NCBI RefSeq assembly: GCF_000612725.1 | Contig: NZ_HG964456.1 | Span: 403,049 to 467,048, forward strand | Length of the DNA stretch: 64,000 nt | DNA from: Mycolicibacterium austroafricanum | GTDB lineage: Bacteria; Actinomycetota; Actinomycetes; Mycobacteriales; Mycobacteriaceae | Direction: 5' to 3' | Shown here: positions 42,550-49,763 of the stretch, piece after piece | How the letters are laid out: each line of letters begins with the position of its first letter | Position numbering within the stretch: position 1 is the first letter of the stretch | Notes under the pieces: model-generated | What the model was told of the DNA's origin: nothing | The model's database searches: none | Seen by the model: the letters and a program-made list of their open reading frames with translations, nothing else | Program-made: the position numbers and the translations under genes

Positions 42550-44169
42550 GTGACGATCGAGCAGGACCTCGAGCGGGCCCGTCACCTGGCCTTCGCCGCA
42601 GACGAAGGCGCGGCCAAGGATCTGCTGCTGTCGCTGATGCCCCGCATCGAGGAGATCGACCGCGACGATCTGATGCTGGAGGTCTATGCCCAGCTCGGCG
42701 AGATCTATCTGGTTCGGACGGCCTACGACGGGGTGACCGAATGCCTGAAACGCATCGGCGACTGCCTGCAGATCTACCGGGACATCGAGGCGGGGCTCCG
42801 CCCGGACGACGCCGCGAAGGTCTCGCTGTCGCCGGCGCGGATCGAGCAGATGAGCTGCCGGTACACCCGGCGGGCACTGTTCCTGCGCACGGGCCTGTCG
42901 GCCGCGCACGGCGAACACGAAGCGGCCGCAACCACGTTGGCAGCGCTCGTCGCGGAGCCAGGCATGTTCACTGATCTCGCCGCCGAGCACGCGTACCTGG
43001 TGACCCACGCCCGCATTCTGTGTGCCGTCGCGCTGTGCGACGACGATCTGCACGTACAGTCAATTCCCTTGTGGGAAAAGGTGTTCGATGATCTGGACGG
43101 GCCGGGCGATGGTGGCGAGATCGACGACGCACTGCGTGTCCTGGCCGGCACCGGTTACGGCCGGTTCTGTGTCGAGACCGGACGCCTGACCGAGGCGGAA
43201 CCCTGGTTGCGTCGCGCAGGCGCCCGCGCACATGCCCGCGGGTGGCAGTTGGCCGCGGCGCGAACCCAACTGGAGCGTGCCACCGCGGCGTGGGCGGCCG
43301 GCGACCGCGCACAGGCGCAGGACCTCGTCCACCAGGCCTACCCGGCCATCGCCGAACATGCCCGCGCGCACGATGTCTCGCGCAGTTGGCTGTACTTCGG
43401 CCTGATCAGCATCTCGGTGGGGGCGCTCGACGACGCCGACGAGCGGCTCGGCCACGCCGAACGGCACTGGCGGGAGCTGGGTAAGCCGCTGCACATTCAC
43501 CGGATTCTGCTGCAGCGCAGCTGGGTCGACATCCTGCGTGGCGATTTCAGCGCTGCCACCGACCGCGTGGCGGCGGCGCGTGAGCTTCTCGACAGCTGGC
43601 CCAGGCGCAGTTGGCTGCAGCACGCCCGCCTCGACGATCATCTGGGCTCGATCCTGCGGGCCGAGGCGCTGGCCGACCCGGACACCGCGCAGCAGAAGTT
43701 CGCGCAGGCCGCTGATCTCAAGGTGCCCGCCGCACTGGCCGTCGATTCGGTGCGCCACGCGATCGGCGACGCGGACGCCAGGATGAGGTGGGCCGTGCAT
43801 GTGTCGGCCCGCCTGCTCGCCGGCGCGTTCGCGGTGGCCTGGGAGTGGGGGAACACCGCGCTGGTCAGCGAGCTCATCGAATACCACTGCGCCAGAGGGG
43901 CGATCAGTGTCCCCGCATCCCCGCACACTGCGGACTGGGCGGACACGGCCACGGCCGCGGTTCCTGTCGACGACGCCGACGAATACGCACTGGTCGCCTC
44001 CGGCAGCGGGATGACGACCGGGGGAGCGCTGACCCGGCTCGGAGCGTTGCCGCCGTTGCGCATGGATCCGCAGTCCGGCCCCGTGCTGGCGCGATACCGG
44101 GAGCTGGCCCATCAACGCTACGGGCGGCAGATCACCGCAGCCGAAGCCGAATGGAGCACGTGGCCATGA
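42550..44169 (+). CDS. TPR-like helical repeat protein, partner of the CHAT protease
   Basis: The 539-residue protein starts VTIEQDLERARHLAFAADEGAAKDLLLSLMP and is helical throughout, with repeated TPR-like pairs, for example RLTEAEPWLRRAGARAHARGWQLAAARTQLERATAAWAAGDRAQAQDLVHQAYPAIAEHAR split over several units and DDADERLGHAERHWRELG. No enzymatic motif, signal peptide or transmembrane segment is seen. The stop overlaps the CHAT start in ATGA, so the two products are made together. TPR-CHAT pairs are known where TPRs hold the protease inactive or present substrates. The start at 42550 rests on the TATGAT box; a frame from 42490 is longer. Confidence 0.8.
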   Translation: MTIEQDLERARHLAFAADEGAAKDLLLSLMPRIEEIDRDDLMLEVYAQLGEIYLVRTAYDGVTECLKRIGDCLQIYRDIEAGLRPDDAAKVSLSPARIEQMSCRYTRRALFLRTGLSAAHGEHEAAATTLAALVAEPGMFTDLAAEHAYLVTHARILCAVALCDDDLHVQSIPLWEKVFDDLDGPGDGGEIDDALRVLAGTGYGRFCVETGRLTEAEPWLRRAGARAHARGWQLAAARTQLERATAAWAAGDRAQAQDLVHQAYPAIAEHARAHDVSRSWLYFGLISISVGALDDADERLGHAERHWRELGKPLHIHRILLQRSWVDILRGDFSAATDRVAAARELLDSWPRRSWLQHARLDDHLGSILRAEALADPDTAQQKFAQAADLKVPAALAVDSVRHAIGDADARMRWAVHVSARLLAGAFAVAWEWGNTALVSELIEYHCARGAISVPASPHTADWADTATAAVPVDDADEYALVASGSGMTTGGALTRLGALPPLRMDPQSGPVLARYRELAHQRYGRQITAAEAEWSTWP

Positions 44170-45380
44170 CCGACGCCGCCGCGACGCTGGTGCTGCGCTA
44201 CGCCGATGTCGGCGTCGCCACCTACGCCGGCCTGCGTGTCGTCGGACAGCCGGACAGCACCGTCACCTGGGTGATCGAGGAGCCGGCACTCGCCGAGGCG
44301 CTCGGCCTGCTCGCCGACGCGCTGCCCGACCCACGACCTTCCGAGAACGTCCGCGAGGCTCTCGAACGTGCCTTCACCGCAGGTTCTTTCGCCACCGCAA
44401 CGGCCGAGCAGCAATTCGCCGACATCCTCGGACGGCATCTGATCTCCGCTGCGGGCTGGGACCTGATCACCCGGCACTCGGCCAGGCAGTACCCGGCTCT
44501 GTTCGTCGCGCCGACCGCTCGGCTGGCCCAGGTGCCGTGGTCGCTGCTCGCGATTCCCGGCGACGATCCACGACGGCTCCTCGAGTTCGCCGACATCCTC
44601 GTCGCGGCGCCACCGAACATCGCCAATGCCGCCCGCACGCCCGCACAGTGGGACGAGCGCCGCGACAACCGTGCCCGGCTGCTGATCCTCGACCCCCGCG
44701 TGCCCGGTCAGCGCCCCGATTCCGCGCTCGGCTCGGTGCTGGGGCGCCCGGATCCCGACGCGGCACTGACCCGCCACTTCGCCGAGCTGAGGGCACGGTG
44801 TGAGGTTCTGCCCGACGTCGCATCCACCGTCGAGCTGTTCCGCAGCGCGCACGCCGACCGCGGCTGGCTGGCCGCCCAGCTCACCCGCGAGCCGAGCCGG
44901 CTTCTCTTCGTCGGACACGCCACCGCGGCCGACGGCGACGTCGGCCACGCCGACCGTGCCGCGCTGCACCTGGCCGATGAGCAGCCGCTGACGGCCGCGG
45001 ATCTGATGACCGCGCAGCTGGCGATCCCGCCGCGCGCCGCGCTGCTGGCGTGTTCCTCCGGCGGCGACTACCGCTTCGACGAGGCGACCGGACTGGTGGC
45101 CGCGCTCATCCTCGGCGGTGCGCTCGTGGTAACCGCCACGCTGTGGTCACTGCCTACCGCCGCCGGTTACCGACAGTTCTGCCCGGCGGCCGACGCCTCC
45201 CACGATCCGATGGCCGCGGTCGTCATCGCGGTCGACACGGCGCACGAGGCGCAGCATGCGGGCCGGGCGGTCAACGCCTGGCAGCGCGCACAGCTGACGC
45301 GCTGGCGTGCCGGAGACGATGCCGCCGCCCCGTTGTACTGGGCGGCGTTGGTCACCTTCGCGGTGGACGGTGCGCGGTGA
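44166..45380 (+). CDS. CHAT domain caspase-like cysteine protease
   Basis: This 404-residue protein has a C-terminal CHAT domain (about 110-404). The catalytic dyad is intact: H251 in LLFVGHATAADG and C296 in AALLACSSGG. LAQVPWSLLAIP, GALVVTATLWSLP and APLYWAALVTF are the other CHAT signatures. Residues 1-105 are a small separate N-terminal domain. CHAT proteases belong to peptidase clan CD; some act in bacterial immunity (Craspase, gasdermin-activating systems). The partner TPR gene overlaps upstream. Gasdermin or RAMP nucleases are not in this window. Substrate unknown. Confidence 0.88.
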   Translation: MTDAAATLVLRYADVGVATYAGLRVVGQPDSTVTWVIEEPALAEALGLLADALPDPRPSENVREALERAFTAGSFATATAEQQFADILGRHLISAAGWDLITRHSARQYPALFVAPTARLAQVPWSLLAIPGDDPRRLLEFADILVAAPPNIANAARTPAQWDERRDNRARLLILDPRVPGQRPDSALGSVLGRPDPDAALTRHFAELRARCEVLPDVASTVELFRSAHADRGWLAAQLTREPSRLLFVGHATAADGDVGHADRAALHLADEQPLTAADLMTAQLAIPPRAALLACSSGGDYRFDEATGLVAALILGGALVVTATLWSLPTAAGYRQFCPAADASHDPMAAVVIAVDTAHEAQHAGRAVNAWQRAQLTRWRAGDDAAAPLYWAALVTFAVDGAR

Positions 45381-45687
45381 CTCCCACCGCGACCGACGAC
45401 TCGTCACCGTGGCGGTAGTACATGTCGACGACGCTGCCGGGCACGAAGCGCCCCAACGACTTGTCGGGAATCAGGGTCCTCTGGCGGGCCGCGAACTGCC
45501 CACCCTCGGGGCGGCTGACCATCACGTCGAGTTCGACCTCGGAACAGCCCGCGCAGAAGTCGCCGGTCAGCCGCAACGCCACCACCACACCGCGGGACCG
45601 GACAACCGTCCCCGTCGGGGCGAGCAGCACCGCCGCGGTGCCGGCGAACAGGAAACCGAAGAAGATCAGCGTCAGCAATCCGGGCAT
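45352..45687 (-). CDS. small membrane-anchored hypothetical protein
   Basis: I do not recognise a firm family; it resembles DUF3592-type proteins. The 111-residue product starts MPGLLTLIFFGFLFAGTAAVLLAPTGTVVRSRG, one transmembrane helix, then a beta-rich soluble domain (GDFCAGCSEVELDVMVSRPEGGQF, IPDKSLGRFVPGSVVDMYYRHGD). The FCAGC pair could bind metal or form a disulfide. It is antisense to the end of the CHAT gene (29-bp overlap) and divergent from the next operon. A TTG start at 45726 would add 13 residues. The island position suggests a link with the CHAT system, which is inference. Confidence 0.6.
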   Translation of the reverse strand: MPGLLTLIFFGFLFAGTAAVLLAPTGTVVRSRGVVVALRLTGDFCAGCSEVELDVMVSRPEGGQFAARQRTLIPDKSLGRFVPGSVVDMYYRHGDESSVAVGVTAHRPPRR

Positions 45688-45730
45688 GCTGTCAGGCTCG
45701 GTGAACAGGCCCGCTACCGAACCCAACTTC

Positions 45731-45736
45731 TATCCT
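45731..45736 (+). promoter_or_regulatory. -10 box of the leaderless second operon of the CHAT island
   Basis: TATCCT ends seven bases before GTG 45743 and lies between divergent genes. Confidence 0.6.
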
Positions 45737-45742
45737 GATCCG

Positions 45743-47053
45743 GTGAGTGCCGGCCCGGACGTCCCGGTGGCCGTGCGGCAGCCGCGCCGCGCGGTGATCG
45801 AACGTGCCTGGCGCGAGATCGGTCCGGGCGTCGAGGTGCTCAGCGCCGACGACGGCGGACCGCTGAGCCGCACGGTTAAACGGATCATCGACCCGCTCGT
45901 GCTGCGGCTGCGCGCCAACACCCGGTACTCCGCGCCCTTCGTGCCACCCGACGTCGCCGCGGAGATGCGCGACGCGATCCTGGGTCAGGCCGACACACTG
46001 CGGGCCACCGCGTCGTGGTTCGACCTTCTCAAACGCGAACGACGCCGGTTGCGGATCACCACCGGCAACGCCCAGGAGCTCTACTTCCCGCCCTGCTACG
46101 AACTCGCCGTCACCCGGGGAGCCCCGGGTGCGCAGGACCGCGCCACCGCCGAGTCACTGCTGCGCGACATTCATTCCGACCGGGACCGCACGGCGGTCGA
46201 GGTGCTCAACCGGCATCTCGACGACGGCGACGTCGTCGCGGCGCTGTCGGAACAACTGGCGCGCTCCTGGCGTGACGTACGGGCCGGTGACGAGATCACC
46301 GGACCGTTCCTCGCCGGCCTGTCCACGGTGCTCGGACGCGCGGTCGGACACAACGCCACCGTCGCCCGCCAGCGGGTGTGGTCCGCGCTGATCGCCGACC
46401 CCACACCGCACAACCTCGGCGCCGCCGTGCGCCGTCCCGAACGGGTCGCGCCGTGGTCGATCGTCGAACTCGGGCTGAGTTCGGTACAGCCCCAACGTCG
46501 CCCGGTGATCACGGGTGGCGACGGCGACCGGCCTCTCGACCGCAGCGTCGCCGACCGGGTGCGCGCGACGCTGCGCCGGGCGCTGGCCCGTGACGAGCTG
46601 CCCGATGTTCCGCTGTTGTGCGCCGAGGAGGTGGACCGGGCGTGCGCGCCGTGGGGGCTGCTCGGCGAGGACAGGCAGGCGACGGTGATCGCCGGGATCG
46701 AGGTCGGGGTGGACCTCGCGCCGCTCGACGAGTGCGCGCAGGCCCGACATGACCTGTCCCGCCAGATCCAGGCCCGGCTGCGCAAGGAGGCCTACGTGCT
46801 GCACGCCCGGCGCTACCTCGCCGACGGTGGCCCGGTGCATCCGCGCCAGCAACTCGTCGTCGACGAACTCGCGGCGTTCTGCAGGCCCTACCTGAGCAGG
46901 CTCTGGGCCCGCCTGCACGGCCGCGACGTGTGGCAGGAGCCGTGCTCCGACATCGACGACGTGCGGGAGCTTCTGGAGGGCATTTCCCGGTCGGTCAGTC
47001 TGGACCACCGTCAGCGCATCAAGTCGATGCTCGAGGCGCGGGACCTCCGATGA
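45743..47053 (+). CDS. hypothetical protein of the CHAT island (436 residues)
   Basis: I do not recognise the family. The protein is soluble, Arg-rich and mainly helical, from VSAGPDVPVAVRQPRRAVIERAWREIG to a C-terminal helical segment RSVSLDHRQRIKSMLEARDLR. Notable spans are LYFPPCYELAVTRGAPGAQDR and HARRYLADGGPVHPRQQLVVDELAAFCRPYLSRLW; neither gives a known active site. No signal peptide or membrane segment. GTG 45743 is chosen on the TATCCT box. The stop overlaps the next gene in ATGA. Expression of the pair apart from TPR-CHAT but on the same strand suggests a two-operon module. Confidence 0.75.
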   Translation: MSAGPDVPVAVRQPRRAVIERAWREIGPGVEVLSADDGGPLSRTVKRIIDPLVLRLRANTRYSAPFVPPDVAAEMRDAILGQADTLRATASWFDLLKRERRRLRITTGNAQELYFPPCYELAVTRGAPGAQDRATAESLLRDIHSDRDRTAVEVLNRHLDDGDVVAALSEQLARSWRDVRAGDEITGPFLAGLSTVLGRAVGHNATVARQRVWSALIADPTPHNLGAAVRRPERVAPWSIVELGLSSVQPQRRPVITGGDGDRPLDRSVADRVRATLRRALARDELPDVPLLCAEEVDRACAPWGLLGEDRQATVIAGIEVGVDLAPLDECAQARHDLSRQIQARLRKEAYVLHARRYLADGGPVHPRQQLVVDELAAFCRPYLSRLWARLHGRDVWQEPCSDIDDVRELLEGISRSVSLDHRQRIKSMLEARDLR

Positions 47054-48132
47054 GGTTCGCCGAGGATTCCGGATTGTGGACCACCGGCCCCGGGCCGGAT
47101 GCGGTGCAGCTCAGCGCGGTGCTGGAGGTGTCCGGCGCGGTGTTGTCCTGGTCCGTCGACGGGCCCGAGTCCGACGTCCACATCGCATTCACCGATCCCG
47201 TTCGGGCCGACTGGCTGTGGCGCGTCGTGGGTGAGTCGGCGCACAGCGCGATCGTGTCCGCGCTCGGGGGCGTCCCCGACGGGCAGGTGGAGGTCGAGGG
47301 TGTCGCGGTCCGGCCCGCCGCGCTGGACTCTCTGCGCCGGCTGGCGCTGGGGCACTGGATGCGGCGCTGGTGGCCGGCGAGCGTGCGCGACGGTATCCCC
47401 GAACTCGGCGCCGCCGTGCTGGACGGCGAACTCGCGCTGCTCACAGCGGCCGCCGGGGACTACTTCGTCGACGACACCTTCGACTCCGACGTCGCGGAGC
47501 TGTTGCGCCCGCACGCCGAATTGCTCGAAGGGCTTGCCCGACTTGGTGATCCGCGCGTGGCTGAGCTGGCGCGGGCCTGCGCCGAGCTGGCCGCCGACAT
47601 CGGAGTCGAGGCCGGGCCGGCGGCCGTCGCAGTGCAGTCCCGGCGCGACGACTACGCGTTGGTGGCCGGCGAGGTGACCCGGCGCGGCGCGGCCGCGATC
47701 GCGGCGGGGGTCGCGTCGGTCAGCTGGGCCGCGGTCCCGCCGGGGGTGTTCGACGCGGCCGAGAACACCGTCAGCTGGCGTGTCGAATCCGCGGACGACG
47801 TGGCCAATGCGGTGGTCCTGGTCGAGCTGTCGGGCCGCGCTTCGGCGGCCGGGATCGCGGTGCGGGTCAGATCCGGTGCGGTCGACGGGGCGGGGACGTT
47901 GGACGCCTCGGGTGCCGCGACGGTCGCGCTCGTCGGCGAGGATCAGGCGCCGATCACGGAATCGGTTGCGTGGGGCCGTGACTGGCGGGACACTGCGGTG
48001 ACGATCGGAGCCGACGTCGGTGAGTCGCCGCAGGTGCGGCAGCGGGTGCGCACCTTCGCACGCGCCCGGCTCGCCCGGCCCGGACCGGACGCGTTTCTCG
48101 CCGAGCTCCTCGCCGCCGAATCCGACTACTGA
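47050..48132 (+). CDS. hypothetical protein of the CHAT island (360 residues)
   Basis: I do not recognise the family. The 360-residue soluble protein starts MRFAEDSGLWTTGPGPDAVQLSAVLEVSG and has a mixed N-terminal half (with LALGHWMRRWWPASVRDG), a helical middle (VAELLRPHAELLEGLARLGDPRVAELARACAELAADIG) and a beta-rich C-terminal half (about 220-335) with strands such as NAVVLVELSGRASAAGIAVRVRSG, possibly an Ig- or C2-like sandwich. It is coupled to the preceding gene by ATGA. Its last seven bases overlap a convergent small gene. No catalytic motif seen. Confidence 0.75.
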   Translation: MRFAEDSGLWTTGPGPDAVQLSAVLEVSGAVLSWSVDGPESDVHIAFTDPVRADWLWRVVGESAHSAIVSALGGVPDGQVEVEGVAVRPAALDSLRRLALGHWMRRWWPASVRDGIPELGAAVLDGELALLTAAAGDYFVDDTFDSDVAELLRPHAELLEGLARLGDPRVAELARACAELAADIGVEAGPAAVAVQSRRDDYALVAGEVTRRGAAAIAAGVASVSWAAVPPGVFDAAENTVSWRVESADDVANAVVLVELSGRASAAGIAVRVRSGAVDGAGTLDASGAATVALVGEDQAPITESVAWGRDWRDTAVTIGADVGESPQVRQRVRTFARARLARPGPDAFLAELLAAESDY

Positions 48133-48371
48133 TCGGTGTCCGGTTCCGGCGCCATCGACTCGCGGATCTGCGCAAGCCGCTCGGCGGCGGCCCGCTGCCG
48201 AGCGTCGTACTGCTCTTCGACGGTGCGTCCCTCGGGTGTCTCGGACGCGAGTTCGGCCGAACCGAGTGATGTCGCATAGCGCGTCTCGATCTTCTCCCGC
48301 ACGGACTCGAACGTGGGCACCCCGTCAGAGGAGTATCCGGGTTCGGGTTCGGTGCTGGGATCGTCCGGCAT
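48126..48371 (-). CDS. small conserved hypothetical protein, 81 residues
   Basis: The protein starts MPDDPSTEPEPGYSSDGVPTFESVREKIETRY and is acidic, with a predicted C-terminal coiled coil (TVEEQYDARQRAAAERLAQIRESM). It begins ten bases after the stop of the esterase gene on the same strand and is probably the second gene of that operon. An equivalent small gene is found near uvrA/Rv1639c in mycobacteria, to my recollection. Function unknown. Confidence 0.7.
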   Translation of the reverse strand: MPDDPSTEPEPGYSSDGVPTFESVREKIETRYATSLGSAELASETPEGRTVEEQYDARQRAAAERLAQIRESMAPEPDTDQ

Positions 48372-48381
48372 GCCTCTCACG

Positions 48382-49701
48382 CTACCCGGACACGGTGCGG
48401 GGCAGATCGATCTGCGGCACACCGGGGGTGCCGATCCGGCCCGCGAGCCACGGCAGGGCCGAGGTGAAGGCGGTGGACGCAAACGGCCAGTCGTGGTTGC
48501 CCGGCTGACTCACCACCGCGCAGTCGATGCCCGACCTGCCACCTGTCGCGCACAGTGAACTGGCCGCGACCGCTTGATCGTTGGGTTGCGCAGTGGCCGA
48601 CACCGCGACGGCGCCGTTGACGTCGAACCACCCGGCCACCCCACGGTACGGGCCGTGCCGGGTCATCACCGCGGTCGGGTCGAACGACGTGTAGGCGGCC
48701 GTGTCGCCGCCGAACAGGCGGTCCACGGTTTCAGCCTGGGTGCCGGCGTTCGGTGCGGCGTCACCGGCGATGTCGACGAACGCGCTGAACACCTCCGGGT
48801 GCATGACGGTCAGGTCGACGGCGCACGTGCCGCCCATCGACCAGCCGACCACACCCCAGTTGGCCGCGGCCGAGCTCACCCCGAAATGCGACTTCATATA
48901 CGGCACCACGTCTTTGACCAGATGGTCGGCGGAGTTGCCGCGCGTGCCGTTGACGCACTCGGTGTCGTTGTTGAACGTCCCGCCGGGATCGACGAACACC
49001 ACCACCGGAGCGTATCCGCCATGGGCGGCCGCGAAGGCGTCGAGCGTCCTTGCCGCACCGCCCGCGCGCAGCCAGTCCGCGGGGGTGTTGAACTCGCCAC
49101 CGATCATCATGACGGTGGGCAGTGCGGGTGGCGGGTCACTGGCATACCAGGCCGGCGGCAGGTACACCCACTCCTGCCGGTGCCGGAATCCGGACGCGGT
49201 GTCGGGAATGTCGACGGCGACGAGGCTGCCCTTGACGGGCATCGCGTGCTGCTTCTGCATCGCCGCGACGGTGACCGCATCGGTCTGGTCCGGCAGCGGC
49301 CCCGCGGTGAGCTGGTTCCACGCCGTCTGCACGGTGGGGAAGTAGCCGACCCACAGGTTCACCACCAGTGCCGCCGAGAGCACGCACAGCGGTACCGCCA
49401 GCGTCGCGGCGGTCCGGCGCCACCACCGGGCACCGCGCCAGCCTGACACCAGGACACCGAAAGCAAACCCGGACAACGCGATCCAGACCCAGAGTGTGTG
49501 CGGTGCCGGGTTCGAGTCGTCTGCGACACCGGCCGACGCGATGTAGCAGTAGGCCGCCACGGCGAGCACCACGCCGATCAGCGCCGACCACGGCACCCAC
49601 ACCAGCCGCCAGCGCCGGGTCCGCCGACCGATGGCGGTGACCACCGCGACGACGGCCAGGATCTGCACCGCGACAGGCAACCACCCGTGCATCAACGTCA
49701 C
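48382..49701 (-). CDS. membrane-anchored esterase of the antigen-85/esterase-D fold (Rv1639c orthologue)
   Basis: The 439-residue protein has about four N-terminal transmembrane helices (1-125) and an extracytoplasmic alpha/beta hydrolase of PF00756 type. Nucleophile Ser is in GWSMGGTCAVD, Asp probably in FVDIAGDAAPNAG and His in SQPGNHDWPFAS. PTVMMIGGEFNTPADWL supplies the oxyanion region. Related mycobacterial proteins include mycolyl esterases and cell-wall lipases; substrate here is not known. The gene sits between the CHAT island and lysX and has the same position as Rv1639c. Confidence 0.85.
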   Translation of the reverse strand: MTLMHGWLPVAVQILAVVAVVTAIGRRTRRWRLVWVPWSALIGVVLAVAAYCYIASAGVADDSNPAPHTLWVWIALSGFAFGVLVSGWRGARWWRRTAATLAVPLCVLSAALVVNLWVGYFPTVQTAWNQLTAGPLPDQTDAVTVAAMQKQHAMPVKGSLVAVDIPDTASGFRHRQEWVYLPPAWYASDPPPALPTVMMIGGEFNTPADWLRAGGAARTLDAFAAAHGGYAPVVVFVDPGGTFNNDTECVNGTRGNSADHLVKDVVPYMKSHFGVSSAAANWGVVGWSMGGTCAVDLTVMHPEVFSAFVDIAGDAAPNAGTQAETVDRLFGGDTAAYTSFDPTAVMTRHGPYRGVAGWFDVNGAVAVSATAQPNDQAVAASSLCATGGRSGIDCAVVSQPGNHDWPFASTAFTSALPWLAGRIGTPGVPQIDLPRTVSG

Positions 49702-49763
49702 GGCACCCAGATTGACCGGCGTGGCTGGGAACAGGCTGTGACCTCGCTGCGAACGAGGTCCGA

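Noticed and set aside
42550..45380. Type III-E CRISPR Craspase-like system
   Set aside because: TPR and CHAT are separate proteins here and there is no gRAMP nuclease, repeat array or adaptation gene in the window.
45687..45726. TTG start at 45726 for the small membrane protein
   Set aside because: It has neither Shine-Dalgarno nor a well-placed -10; ATG 45687 begins right at the membrane helix. Kept only as an alternative.
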